Of a DNA stretch of 64,000 nt, positions 14,484 to 23,738 are shown piece by piece. The notes beneath the pieces are model-generated. The model did no database searches, was not told the DNA's origin, and saw only the letters and a list, made by a program, of their open reading frames with translations. This DNA is from Phormidium tenue FACHB-1050 (lineage in GTDB: Bacteria > Cyanobacteriota > Cyanobacteriia > Pseudanabaenales > Pseudanabaenaceae), in assembly GCF_014696925.1 (NCBI RefSeq), contig NZ_JACJQY010000023.1, forward strand, positions 1 to 64,000. Direction: 5' to 3'. The position numbers and the translations under genes are program-made. Position 1 is the first letter of the stretch. Each line of letters opens with the position of its first letter.

Positions 14484-14543
14484 CGCAAAACAAGGAAATG
14501 TAGGGGCAATTCATGAATTGCCCCTACATTTCCTTGTTTTGCG
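14484..14543. repeat. 60-base loopless perfect palindrome, centre TTCATGAA
   Basis: The two 30-base halves are exact reverse complements with no spacer. The central part (GTAGGGGCAATTCATGAATTGCCCCTAC read as two halves) has a relative at 19106-19133. It lies between the ABC ATPase and the convergent peptidase gene. Confidence 0.9.
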
Positions 14544-14552
14544 GAATTCCAA

Positions 14553-16511
14553 TTAATGCATGGCGCGAGAATTATTCTCGATCGCGATCGCCTCAATCTC
14601 ATCCGCAGGTTTAAATCCAAAAATTTGAGAATAGAAATAGAATTCACCATCAAGGGCGCGTTTGATATTTTCGGCTTTACGGAAGCCGTGTTGTTCGCCT
14701 TCAAAGGGGACATAGGCTACGGGCAAACCTTTTTTAAGTAAAGCATCCACCATCATTTCTGCTTGGTTCGGTGGCACGACTTTATCCTCTAAACCTTGGA
14801 AAAAGGCGATCGCACAGGATAGCTTATCCGTGAAATGAATTGGCGATCGCTGAATATAGAGTTCCTTTTGTTCAGGATATTTACCAATCAAACTATCGAG
14901 ATAACGTGACTCAAATTTATGGGTATCCGTCGCAAGAGCCTCAAGATCGCAGATTCCATAATGACTTGCACCTGCCTTAAAATCATCGCGAAAGGTCAAA
15001 GCGCAGAGGGTCGTGTAGCCGCCAGCACTGCCTCCTGAAATCGCTAAGCGATCGCCATCCACTAAACCCTTGTCAGCAAGGAATTTCGCACCATTGGCGC
15101 AGTCATCAACATCGACTATGCCCCAATTTCCTTTGAGGCGATCGCGATATTCGCGTCCATAGCCAGTGCTGCCGCCGTAGTTGACATCTAGCACCGCAAA
15201 GCCGCGACTTGTCCAATATTGAATGCCAAGACTCAAACTGCCTGAAGTTGAAGCAGTGGGACCACCATGACTTTTGACCAGCAAAGGTGGTTTTTCAGAA
15301 TCCTCTGCTTGGAAATCTTTGTTTTTAGGAGGATAGAATAATCCATAGGCTGTTTTCCCATTTTCTGTGGGAAATTCGATGGACTGAGCGGCGGAAATAT
15401 AGTCTGGGTCGAGTTGTAAATCTGAGGCAATCCGTACTTTTTGCCAAGTTTTTGTTTGTAAATCTAGCAAGACGATCGCCGTTGGTTCCGTTGCTGAACC
15501 ACCATGAAACACTGCGCGATCGCCTTCACAATGCAATCCTGAGATCGAAGTAAAGGGTGTAGAAATTTCTTGTAAACCTGTTTCCAAATTGGCAGGATCG
15601 AGAATTGCTAAATGGGATTTGCCATGCTCTGTATAGGAGCAGAGGATTTTGCCATCACCCGTAAAGTCATAGGTAGTCATCCCAAACACCCATTGCGGCA
15701 AGCCAAATTCGGCGGATTTAGGACAGAGTGCTTCCATCGCAATAGCTTCTACGGAAGTGCGATATAAATTCCACCAACCTGTGCGATCGTTTACAAAGTA
15801 GAGCTTGCCATCGGGCGACCATTCTGGCTGAAATATTGACTCCTCAGCACCGCCTGCGACCAGTTGCGGATTTTGAATCGTGAGAACTCCAGTTTCAGAT
15901 TCCACAAGATCAGCAACCCAAAGTTCGGTTCCATCCCAAGGCATATTGGGGTGATTCCAGCTAATCCATGCTAGCTTATCACCAGTGGAATTGAGTCTTG
16001 GCGAAGCATAAAAATCTGCACCTGTAACCAATACCTGAATATCTTCGCCATTGCTAGTATTCACTGCCACTAGGGTATTAATCGGTTCGCCGCCCCCTGT
16101 ATGATCTTCGCGCACACAAATCAATTTTCCATAAATCCGATTCCAGACAAAATCGGTGTAACGATAGGCGCTTTCGGTCGTTAAGGGTTTGCATGAACTA
16201 CCACCAACTTTGCGATAAATGCAGCGATCGCTAAAGTTAGAGAAATAAATGCGTCCATCTTCTACTAGATATTCACCGCCGCCGTATTCATGAACTAGCG
16301 ATCGCACGTTGAGCGATGCTGGTGTCATCTCACGATAATTGCCATCCATGTCATAGCGCATGATCACATTGCGTCCACCTTCTGTTGGTCTGCCTTCATT
16401 CCAATAGACATTACCGCCATCAATGGCGATCGCGCCGAGGCGAATACTACTAGAAACGATCAGGTCAGAACTAATTGGTGATTTCCAAGAACCGTAAGGG
16501 GCGGCAAACAT
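14553..16511 (-). CDS. S9-family serine peptidase (dipeptidyl/acylaminoacyl peptidase type)
   Basis: A beta-propeller N-terminal region with WD40-like PD40 repeats (e.g. [23 protein letters not shown]) precedes an alpha/beta-hydrolase domain. The catalytic Ser is in SGGSAGGYT, the Asp in GLEDKVVPP and the His in GEQHGF. It probably trims small peptides in the cytosol, since no signal peptide is visible. The frame is open to 16574 through a GTG lying inside a hairpin. The family N-terminus [10 protein letters not shown] points to the ATG at 16511, giving 652 residues. Confidence 0.93.
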   Translation of the reverse strand: MFAAPYGSWKSPISSDLIVSSSIRLGAIAIDGGNVYWNEGRPTEGGRNVIMRYDMDGNYREMTPASLNVRSLVHEYGGGEYLVEDGRIYFSNFSDRCIYRKVGGSSCKPLTTESAYRYTDFVWNRIYGKLICVREDHTGGGEPINTLVAVNTSNGEDIQVLVTGADFYASPRLNSTGDKLAWISWNHPNMPWDGTELWVADLVESETGVLTIQNPQLVAGGAEESIFQPEWSPDGKLYFVNDRTGWWNLYRTSVEAIAMEALCPKSAEFGLPQWVFGMTTYDFTGDGKILCSYTEHGKSHLAILDPANLETGLQEISTPFTSISGLHCEGDRAVFHGGSATEPTAIVLLDLQTKTWQKVRIASDLQLDPDYISAAQSIEFPTENGKTAYGLFYPPKNKDFQAEDSEKPPLLVKSHGGPTASTSGSLSLGIQYWTSRGFAVLDVNYGGSTGYGREYRDRLKGNWGIVDVDDCANGAKFLADKGLVDGDRLAISGGSAGGYTTLCALTFRDDFKAGASHYGICDLEALATDTHKFESRYLDSLIGKYPEQKELYIQRSPIHFTDKLSCAIAFFQGLEDKVVPPNQAEMMVDALLKKGLPVAYVPFEGEQHGFRKAENIKRALDGEFYFYSQIFGFKPADEIEAIAIENNSRAMH

Positions 16512-16547
16512 AAGTTTATGGTAAGGATTGCAAGCTTGATTATATCG

Positions 16548-16600
16548 CAAGAAAAGATTGGAAAGCGAACCCACAGGGTTCGCTTTCCAATCTTTTCTTG
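16548..16600. repeat. Hairpin upstream of the S9 peptidase, 25-bp perfect stem
   Basis: Arms 16548-16572 and 16576-16600 are exact complements around ACA. It sits 37 bases upstream of the chosen peptidase start, i.e. in its leader or promoter, and only ten bases from the 152-bp element at 16610. Confidence 0.9.
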
Positions 16601-16609
16601 TTACTGATG

Positions 16610-16761
16610 TTACGTGGGACTCAGATGATGAATCTCTTGCTGCTAGCTCGATAGGGCAACCACGGGGGGATTGCCCCTACCCCAATAATTTAGATTTTGT
16701 AGGTGCTGTGCCACAGGGCAAGCCCTAGACTTAGATGATCGTAGGCATTCCATCCACGTAA
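16610..16761. mobile_element. 152-bp MITE-like element, copy A
   Basis: Ends are inverted repeats TTACGTGG...CCACGTAA. The internal sequence contains GTAGGGGCAATCCCCCCGTGG in inverted orientation and matches, reverse-complemented, the element at 23499-23650. Both copies are exactly 152 bases. No coding capacity. It separates the S9 peptidase from the DUF1361 gene. Confidence 0.85.
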
Positions 16762-16775
16762 GATTAGTTAGTAAG

Positions 16776-17408
16776 TTATACAGGAACTCGGTTAGAGCGA
16801 TTTTGCCAGTAGAAGAAGATGGCAATGTTAATCCATTTGAAAATGTAATAGAGACTAGTAAAAATAATGAAAAATATAACCGTACCTAGGAAAAAATTAG
16901 GATTCCCTAAGTTGCGAGTGGCATCTTGGATCACACTTTGAGGGTTGGTGAACACATCCCAACTATTTAAGCGATTCACTCTTCCCCAATACACACCGAT
17001 CGCACAGATAAAGTTTAAGCTTACTTCGAGCAAAGTTATCTTTCTAGTCAGTTTGAGCCAATCTACATATTGAACCAGCTTAATTAAAGAAATCACATAG
17101 CACTGAAAGCCCAGCAGTATAAAAGCGATATATTGAGGAATCAGCACAAAAATAAGCCCATTATCTGAAACGTCAGAGCGCATATCTTTGACAAAATGAA
17201 TTATGTCAGTAATCACATAGGGAGCATTTGGCAGAAATAATATAAAAATTGCTAGCCCGAACCACCACAGAGGATTGAACGGTAATCGCCTTGGCGATCG
17301 CTTGGCAAATAACATAAAACTAAGTACGCAGGGAATCATTGCTAAGAAAAGATTCCAAGCCATAAACCTCTCAATATTTTCCCAGAACAACTCGATTGCT
17401 GCTGCCAT
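16776..17408 (-). CDS. DUF1361 membrane protein
   Basis: 210 residues with about six hydrophobic helices and the conserved segment LPNAPYVITDIIHF that marks DUF1361. Function is unknown. It sits 48 bases from the divergent DUF92 gene and ends just beyond the 152-bp element. Confidence 0.85.
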   Translation of the reverse strand: MAAAIELFWENIERFMAWNLFLAMIPCVLSFMLFAKRSPRRLPFNPLWWFGLAIFILFLPNAPYVITDIIHFVKDMRSDVSDNGLIFVLIPQYIAFILLGFQCYVISLIKLVQYVDWLKLTRKITLLEVSLNFICAIGVYWGRVNRLNSWDVFTNPQSVIQDATRNLGNPNFFLGTVIFFIIFTSLYYIFKWINIAIFFYWQNRSNRVPV

Positions 17409-17456
17409 TGTTTTTACTCCGTAGTATGTTGATTAAGTTACCTAAGATTAACTTCT

Positions 17457-18221
17457 ATGATAAATAGTTTCCCAATTTCACAGGGCTGGTTAATAGCGAT
17501 CGCCCTCAATACGATCCTTGGGGCGATCGCTTTACTATTACCTCGCAAAGTCTTAACCACCGCAGGTATTTTCCATGCATGGGCGTTAGGAATAACGGTT
17601 TGGGGTTGTCTGGGATGGCAAGGTTATCTTGTCATTTTAAGCTATCTCATTGTCGGTTCGGGGGTAACTCGCATTGGGAAGGACATCAAAGAAGCGAAAG
17701 GCATAGCCGAGAAACGTGATGGCGCAAGAGGACCTGAAAATCTGTGGGGTTCGGCTGCTACAGGTGCGGTTTGCGCCATCGGTCAGGCGATCGCACCCAA
17801 TCCTCTGTGGTTATTAGCCTATGTCGCTAGTCTCAGCACCAAGCTTGCGGATACGACTGCCAGTGAAATTGGCAAGGCTTATGGTAAAAGCACATTTTTG
17901 ATCACCACACTCAAGCCTGTTGCCGCAGGTACAGAGGGTGCTGTCAGTCTCGAAGGTACGATCGCAGGAATTATTGGTTCACTGGTAATCGCCGCCATTG
18001 GTTGGGCGGTAGGTCTATTAACTAGTCCTTGGGATCTGCTTTGGTGTGCGATCGCTGCTTTCATTGCCACCAATATCGAAAGTCTGATTGGCGCAACTTT
18101 ACAAGAGAAATATGAATGGCTCACCAATGAACTCGTCAATGGAATTAATACAACAATTGGTGCGGCGATCGCGGTGCTAATTGTACAGTTGTTACAGATA
18201 TTTAACCTTAAGTTAATTTAG
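17457..18221 (+). CDS. DUF92 membrane protein, candidate phytyl-phosphate kinase
   Basis: 254 residues and about six membrane helices, with the DUF92 signature KRDGARGPENLWGSAATGAVCA and a conserved LADTTASEIGKAYG block. From established work, the plant VTE6 proteins and a Synechocystis homologue in this family phosphorylate phytyl phosphate in the chlorophyll-phytol to tocopherol salvage route. That role is inferred here from the family only. The downstream gap 18222-18417 is AT-rich with no clear feature. Confidence 0.88.
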   Translation: MINSFPISQGWLIAIALNTILGAIALLLPRKVLTTAGIFHAWALGITVWGCLGWQGYLVILSYLIVGSGVTRIGKDIKEAKGIAEKRDGARGPENLWGSAATGAVCAIGQAIAPNPLWLLAYVASLSTKLADTTASEIGKAYGKSTFLITTLKPVAAGTEGAVSLEGTIAGIIGSLVIAAIGWAVGLLTSPWDLLWCAIAAFIATNIESLIGATLQEKYEWLTNELVNGINTTIGAAIAVLIVQLLQIFNLKLI

Positions 18222-18417
18222 ATTTAACCTTATTAGTTAAATTACAAATTTGATTTATTAAGTTTAATTTGATTCTCGAAATCCTTTTTGTTAGCGGATG
18301 TAGACGATTATTTTCAAGATTTTAACTAATGGCTAAAATTTCTCACTTTACAATTACAATAAATAACATATTCCCATTTATTGTTTAATTTGATTTTGTA
18401 TAAAGTGGAGTTTGATC

Positions 18418-18786
18418 TTGACTACAATTGACTTGTTTAATAACGCCAAAGACTTTGTGATCATCCCCGCAGGGCAAGTGATCTTTGAAAAGGGTGGAGT
18501 CGCTGATCACATGTATGCGATCGTGGAAGGGGAAGTAGAAATTACGATCGATGGTAAGTTACTAGACACCACAGCTGCTGGCGGAATCGTTGGGGAAATG
18601 GCGCTGATTAGCTCCAGCCCTAGAAGCGCCACGGCGATCGCGAAAACTGAATGTAAGCTAGTACCTGTTGATCACAAGCGATTTACCTTTTTAGTGCAAC
18701 AAACTCCTAATTTTGCAATTAACGTGATGAAAATCATGGTTGAAAGAATCAGAAAACTAGATGCTCTTGTTTTATCGATGCAATAA
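18418..18786 (+). CDS. Cyclic-nucleotide-binding domain protein
   Basis: A single cNMP-binding beta-roll of 122 residues: PAGQVIFEKGG, the phosphate-binding cassette GEMALISSSPRSATAIA with its conserved Arg, and a C-terminal helix. No DNA-binding domain follows, so it is a stand-alone sensor, perhaps acting on a partner. No ATG fits. A TTG at 18418 lies seven bases after GGAG (18407-18410); another TTG at 18412 is too close to that site. Confidence 0.9.
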   Translation: MTTIDLFNNAKDFVIIPAGQVIFEKGGVADHMYAIVEGEVEITIDGKLLDTTAAGGIVGEMALISSSPRSATAIAKTECKLVPVDHKRFTFLVQQTPNFAINVMKIMVERIRKLDALVLSMQ

Positions 18787-18829
18787 TATCGATTCAATTA
18801 AATTCAATTAAAATTAAGAACTTTTTAGA

Positions 18830-18960
18830 CAGCAATTCTCTTTATAAAAATCGGTTTTTTGAAAGCCCGCCATTGGCAGGCTTTCAAAAAACCGATTTTA
18901 GTGTTTCCACTGCCTTCGGTGCTGGAAACACTAAAATCGGTTTCATAATGAGAATTGCTG
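18830..18960. repeat. Three-arm composite palindrome (copy 1)
   Basis: Outer arms CAGCAATTCTC and GAGAATTGCTG enclose two hairpins. The first has arms AAAATCGG(T)...GGCTTTC. The second has the apex GCC-TTCG-GTGC with arms AGTGTTTCCA. The word AAAATCGGTTT occurs left, inverted in the middle and right again, so the middle copy can pair with either flank. A second copy lies at 46619-46744. Confidence 0.85.
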
Positions 18961-18997
18961 CTTTTTATAGCAAAAAAAGAGTTAGCTAGTATAAACC

Positions 18998-19052
18998 AAA
19001 ACCCCAGAATCGAGTGGCGGCGCGAAGCGCCGCCACTCGATTCTGGGGTTTT
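18998..19052. repeat. Hairpin, 26-bp perfect stem, apex GCGAAGC
   Basis: Arms 18998-19023 and 19027-19052 are exact complements around GAA. The inner arm (GTGGCGGCGC) is shared with 23661-23703 and 27300-27340. The outer arm (ACCCCAGAATCGA) is unique but perfectly paired. Confidence 0.92.
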
Positions 19053-19105
19053 ATGTCCTAAACAAAACTTGCTTTGCTATAGAAGGAATAAAAAGAAATA
19101 AAGAT

Positions 19106-19133
19106 GTAGGAGCCATTCATGAATGGCTCCTAC
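19106..19133. repeat. 28-base loopless palindrome, centre TTCATGAA
   Basis: Exact palindrome GTAGGAGCCATTCA plus its complement. It is related to the core of 14484-14543, with two paired substitutions in each arm that keep complementarity. It lies about 65 bases upstream of the CheB-CheR gene. Confidence 0.85.
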
Positions 19134-19198
19134 GATAAAATTTAGCTTATGAGGTTTCTGCGGTAAGATTAGCTGGAACAATAAACACACAAAAACTA

Positions 19199-22100
19199 GT
19201 GAACTCTGAATCCGCCTCAAGTCCAGATGAAACTCGGTTTTCTGATTTATTACCCCCTTCTGAGCAGTCATCCCAGAAATGCTTGAAAATCGTTGGAATT
19301 GGTGCATCGGCGGGGGGACTAGAAGCATTCACACAGATTCTCCAAAATTTACCAAATAATACGGGGATGGGCTTTGTGCTGATCCAGCATTTAGCGCCTC
19401 AACATGATAGTCAGTTAAGTGAGATTTTGCGAAATGTCGCGCAGATGCCTGTCAATGAAGCCAGAGAAGGCATGAAAATCTCGCCAAATCATGTCTATAT
19501 AATTCCGCCTAATACCTTGATGACTCTAGAGCAGGGTGTTTTGAGGCTCGAACCGCGACGACGGGTCAAGGGGCGCTACATGGTGATTGATGGATTTTTT
19601 AAATCCCTCGCTAATCTTGGTGAGGAGGCGATCGCGGTCATTCTATCGGGAAACAATGAGGATGGCACAGCAGGCTTAGGAGCAATTAAGGCAGCAGGTG
19701 GAGTTACTTTCGCTCAAGATCTTGCCTCGGCAGAATTTCCCACCATGCCGATGATTGCGATCGCTTCGGGCTATGTGGATTTTGTATTATCCCCTGAGGA
19801 AATTGCCGCAGAACTAGTAAATATCAGCACTGGCAGTGAGTCCGAAGCCTCCGTAAGTACGGCGATTACTGTCTATGAACCTGATGAGCAATCTGCATTA
19901 GTTTTTACAGAAAGTTGGGAAAGTAGAGAAGCTTTACCAATTATTTTTCGGCTTTTACAGAACGCAATGGGGACTGACTTTAGCCATTATAAGCAAGGCA
20001 CAATCAGGCGGCGAATCTTGCGGAGAATGGGTTTACTGAAGATCCAAACAGTAGAAGATTATACCGTCCATTTGCAAGAGCATCCTATTGAAGTTGAAAG
20101 ACTATACAATGACATTTTGATTAGTGTGACCAGCTTTTTTCGCGATCCTGATTCTTTCGCTGCTTTACAGAAGTTAGTATTTCCTGTAATCAGTCAGAAT
20201 AAGTCACTGGATTTACCGATTCGGATCTGGGTAGCGGGCTGTGCTACAGGGGAGGAAGTTTATTCGATCGCCATTAGTCTATTAGAGTTTCTCGATGATC
20301 GACCTGTCAAACCTGCAATTCAGATTTTTGCGACGGATATTAGTGAAGGTGCTATCGAAAAGGCAAGACTAGGAATTTATCATCAGAGTTTGCTGGTTGA
20401 TGTGTCACCAGATCGACTGCGACGTTTTTTTACACCAGTGGAAGGCGGTTATCAAATTGGTAAGTCCGTCAGAGAGTTATGTGTATTTGCCCGCCAAAAT
20501 CTGACTAGTGACCCCCCATTTTCGCGGCTAGATCTGATTAGTTGCCGCAATATGCTGATTTATCTAGAACCAGTGCTGCAAAAAAAGGTGATGCCGATTT
20601 TTCACTATGCCCTTAATGCCAATGGGTTTTTAATGTTGGGCAGTTCTGAAGGAATTGGGAAGGCAGGTGTTTTATTCGAGATCGTCGATAAAAAGAATCG
20701 TATCTACAAGAGCAAAATAACTGCATCATCACGGATAAACTTTAACTTTATCAAAAGTACACATGTAAGCGAGCCTATGTATCTCGCAAAACGCCCTGAA
20801 GTTAGTGAAGTTTCTGTGGAAGTCAATTTAGAACAGATAGCTGATCAAGTGGTATTGAGTCGATATGCACCTGCGGGTGTGATAATTAACTCTGAGCTAG
20901 AGATTTTGCAATTTCGGGGAAATACTAGCCCTTATTTGGAGCCATCTCCTGGTAAGGCAAGCCTAAATTTGTTGAAGATGACACGTCTAGAATTGCGTCT
21001 AGAATTGCGATTGGCGATCTATAGTGCCAAAGAAAAAGATTTGCCGATTACTAAAGACGGAATTGAGGTGTCGCAAAGTATTCTGGTGAAGCTGGATGTG
21101 ATTCCCTTAAGAGCCAATGGCGATCAATATTTTTTAGTGCTATTTGAGAATCGTCCAATGCCAATTTTGCTGGCTTCTGCTCCCACATCATCCACAAAAC
21201 CTCGCAAAGAACGATCAAATAGTGCTGATATAGAAGTAGTTCGGCTTACCCATGAGTTAGAGAAAACCAAAGAGTATTTGCGATCGATCATTGAAACTCA
21301 AGATGTGAATAATCAGGATCTCAAAGTAGCTGGGGAAGAAATCCTGTCAAGTAATGAGGAATTGCAAAGCGCCAATGAGGAGTTGGAAACAGCTAAAGAG
21401 GAAATCCAAGCTACTAATGAAGAATTAAGTACGATTAATGAGGAGTTGCGTAGTCGGAATATCCAGTTGCATCAAGTTAATAACGATATGCAAAATCTGC
21501 TCAGCAGTGTGAATATCCCTATCTTGATGTTGTCGGGTGATTTGCGGATTAGACGCTTTACTCCTACGACTGAGCAACTGTTTAATCTAATTTCTAGTGA
21601 TGTCGGGCGACCCTTTAGCGATATTCAAAATAATCTAAATGTAGAGAACCTCAGGCAATTGTTGACAACGGTAATTGATACTCTGATTCCCTATGAACAG
21701 GATGTGCAGGATCATTCTGGGCATTGGTTTAGTATGAGAATCCGTCCCTATCGAACTACGGACAATCGCATTGATGGTGTGGTGATCAGTCTATTTGATA
21801 TCGATCACCTTAAACGCAATGCTCTGGAGTTAGAATCTTCGCGCAATTATGCTACGGCGATCATTGAAACTTTACGTCAGCCTTTAGTAGTGCTAAATGC
21901 TGATCTGCAAGTGATTACAGCCAACTCAGCCTTTTACCAAATCTTTCAAATACATCCCCATCATACGGAACAAAAATCAATTTTTGCTCTAGGACATGGG
22001 GATTGGGATATTCCTAAACTGCGATCGCTCTTGCATGAGATTCTACTTTTGGATATTTCTGTCCAAGATTATGAAGTTACGCAGGACTTTACGCATTTAG

Positions 22101-23461
22101 GCAGACGCACGATGTTGCTGAATGCTTGCCAAATCGATCAAGGTAATGTCGGCAAGATGATTTTGCTGGCGATCGAAGATATCACTGAACGTAATCTCCA
22201 AAAGCAACAACTAGTTACTCGAAACCAGACGTTATCGGAAACGATGATAGCTTATGAACGTGCAAATCGCGCTAAGAGTGAATTTTTGGGCAATATCAGC
22301 CATGAATTACGCACTCCGCTCAATTCAATTATGGGCTTCACCCAAATTCTCCAAGATGCTCCTCATCTAGATGCAGAATCTCAGGAATATCTAGGAATTA
22401 TTAGTCAGTCTAGTGAACATCTGCTGTTGCTAATTGAAGATCTACTCGATATTTCTAGAATTGAAGCTAACAAAATCAAGATTGAGCCAAATATATTGTC
22501 TCTATCTAATTTTTTAGAAATTACCGTGTCAATGGTTTATACCAAGGCGATCCAAAAAAATATCGTCTTTATCCCTCAGTTTGCCTCTGATCTGCCTGAA
22601 ACCATCTATGCAGACGAAAAACGCCTCAGACAAGTCCTCCTCAATCTGCTCAGTAATGCCATCAAGTTTACCGATGCGGGTGAGATTACGTTTTCAGTCA
22701 CCCAAAGCTCTAATCAGCTCATTCAATTTGCGATCGCTGATACAGGTATAGGGATCGCCCAAGCAGAGCTTAAGAAAATATTTTTACCCTTTGAGCAGGT
22801 CAGCAAAGCTGATCTAAATCCCAGTGGTGCAGGTTTAGGCTTAGCGATTAGCCAAAGTCTCGTAACCAAAATGGGAGGTGAAATCAAGGTGGTGAGTGAA
22901 ATTGGAGTGGGTAGTACCTTTAGCTTTGAACTGGACTTAAGGGGAAATCAAGGTCAATCCCTGATCATGCCATCACAGGTGGCGATCGCTCTATTACCTG
23001 CTCAATCTGAATCTCCGCAAATTGCTCGTCTTTTTGAAGAATCTGCGGCGATCGTTAATATTGTTAATAACGAAGAATTAGCATCACCAAGGTCATTAAG
23101 TATTCTGGTTGCCGAGGATGTTGAATATAATCAATTGCTACTACAAAAATTTTTACAACGATTAGGCTATAGCCCTGATATGGCTCGCAATGGATTAGAG
23201 GTGCTAACCAAGCTAAGGGAAAAGCATTACGATGTCATTTTGATGGATATTTATATGCCTGAACTAGATGGAATTGAAACCACCAAAAGAATTGTTGCAG
23301 AATTAGAGCAAGGCTCTCGTCCTTACATTATTGCAGTGACCGCTAATGTAACGACAGAAGATCGAGAGCAATATGCAGCTATAGGTATCGATACATGCAT
23401 CAGTAAACCCATTGACCTTGCTCAGTTAGAGAGAACTTTATCCCAATTTAGAAAAGTGTGA
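19199..23461 (+). CDS. CheB-CheR fusion hybrid histidine kinase with receiver domain
   Basis: 1420 residues. The CheB methylesterase domain (about 30-215) keeps Ser37 in GASAGG, His64 in QHLAPQH and Asp155 in NNEDG. A CheR methyltransferase follows (about 245-500; AGCATGEE, SCRNMLIYL). A coiled coil rich in NEEL repeats lies near 715-760, then PAS-like domains. HisKA follows with the phospho-His in NISHELRTPL, then a HATPase with GAGLGLAIS. A C-terminal receiver has Asp in DVILMDIYMPELDG and Lys in CISKPI. It is probably a sensor whose input involves methylation. The start is a GTG; no chemoreceptor gene is nearby. Confidence 0.93.
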   Translation: MNSESASSPDETRFSDLLPPSEQSSQKCLKIVGIGASAGGLEAFTQILQNLPNNTGMGFVLIQHLAPQHDSQLSEILRNVAQMPVNEAREGMKISPNHVYIIPPNTLMTLEQGVLRLEPRRRVKGRYMVIDGFFKSLANLGEEAIAVILSGNNEDGTAGLGAIKAAGGVTFAQDLASAEFPTMPMIAIASGYVDFVLSPEEIAAELVNISTGSESEASVSTAITVYEPDEQSALVFTESWESREALPIIFRLLQNAMGTDFSHYKQGTIRRRILRRMGLLKIQTVEDYTVHLQEHPIEVERLYNDILISVTSFFRDPDSFAALQKLVFPVISQNKSLDLPIRIWVAGCATGEEVYSIAISLLEFLDDRPVKPAIQIFATDISEGAIEKARLGIYHQSLLVDVSPDRLRRFFTPVEGGYQIGKSVRELCVFARQNLTSDPPFSRLDLISCRNMLIYLEPVLQKKVMPIFHYALNANGFLMLGSSEGIGKAGVLFEIVDKKNRIYKSKITASSRINFNFIKSTHVSEPMYLAKRPEVSEVSVEVNLEQIADQVVLSRYAPAGVIINSELEILQFRGNTSPYLEPSPGKASLNLLKMTRLELRLELRLAIYSAKEKDLPITKDGIEVSQSILVKLDVIPLRANGDQYFLVLFENRPMPILLASAPTSSTKPRKERSNSADIEVVRLTHELEKTKEYLRSIIETQDVNNQDLKVAGEEILSSNEELQSANEELETAKEEIQATNEELSTINEELRSRNIQLHQVNNDMQNLLSSVNIPILMLSGDLRIRRFTPTTEQLFNLISSDVGRPFSDIQNNLNVENLRQLLTTVIDTLIPYEQDVQDHSGHWFSMRIRPYRTTDNRIDGVVISLFDIDHLKRNALELESSRNYATAIIETLRQPLVVLNADLQVITANSAFYQIFQIHPHHTEQKSIFALGHGDWDIPKLRSLLHEILLLDISVQDYEVTQDFTHLGRRTMLLNACQIDQGNVGKMILLAIEDITERNLQKQQLVTRNQTLSETMIAYERANRAKSEFLGNISHELRTPLNSIMGFTQILQDAPHLDAESQEYLGIISQSSEHLLLLIEDLLDISRIEANKIKIEPNILSLSNFLEITVSMVYTKAIQKNIVFIPQFASDLPETIYADEKRLRQVLLNLLSNAIKFTDAGEITFSVTQSSNQLIQFAIADTGIGIAQAELKKIFLPFEQVSKADLNPSGAGLGLAISQSLVTKMGGEIKVVSEIGVGSTFSFELDLRGNQGQSLIMPSQVAIALLPAQSESPQIARLFEESAAIVNIVNNEELASPRSLSILVAEDVEYNQLLLQKFLQRLGYSPDMARNGLEVLTKLREKHYDVILMDIYMPELDGIETTKRIVAELEQGSRPYIIAVTANVTTEDREQYAAIGIDTCISKPIDLAQLERTLSQFRKV

Positions 23462-23473
23462 CGACACTTTTCT
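23450..23473. terminator. Hairpin over the CheB-CheR stop codon
   Basis: Ten-base perfect arms AGAAAAGTGT/ACACTTTTCT around GACG. The stop codon is in the loop. Outer bases pair partly. Likely contributes to termination. Confidence 0.6.
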
Positions 23474-23498
23474 GAATTTATAGCTATAGTCACTGATG

Positions 23499-23650
23499 TT
23501 ACGTGGATGGAATTCCTGCAATCATCTAAGTCTAGGGCTGGCACGGGGGCGCAGCCCCTACAAAATCTAAATTATTAGGGTAGGGGCAATCCCCCCGTGG
23601 TTGCCCTGTCATGCTCGTAGCAAGAGATTCATCATCTGAGTTCCACGTAA
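23499..23650. mobile_element. 152-bp MITE-like element, copy B
   Basis: Same length and ends (TTACGTGG...CCACGTAA) as the element at 16610-16761, in the opposite orientation. The 5' third diverges (GGCACGGGGGCGCAGCC against GGCTTGCCCTGTGGCACAGC) while the remainder is nearly identical. It lies in the convergent gap between the CheB-CheR and kinase genes. Confidence 0.85.
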
Positions 23651-23660
23651 AAATCAAAAC

Positions 23661-23703
23661 GAGAAGACGAGTGGCGGCGCGAAGCGCCGCCACTCGTCTT
23701 CTC
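23661..23703. repeat. Hairpin, 20-bp perfect stem, apex GCGAAGC
   Basis: Arms 23661-23680 and 23684-23703 around GAA. The inner arm is shared with 18998-19052; the outer arm GAGAAGACGA is copy-specific. Confidence 0.92.
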
Positions 23704-23706
23704 AAT

Positions 23707-23729
23707 ACAAAATGGCTACGCCATTTTGT
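23707..23729. repeat. Hairpin, apex GGC-TAC-GCC
   Basis: Ten-base arms ACAAAATGGC and GCCATTTTGT around TAC, directly after the previous hairpin. The arm is the one used in the strong hairpin of the tripartite repeats. It ends ten bases before the stop of the kinase gene. Confidence 0.8.
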
Positions 23730-23738
23730 GGTTTGCGA

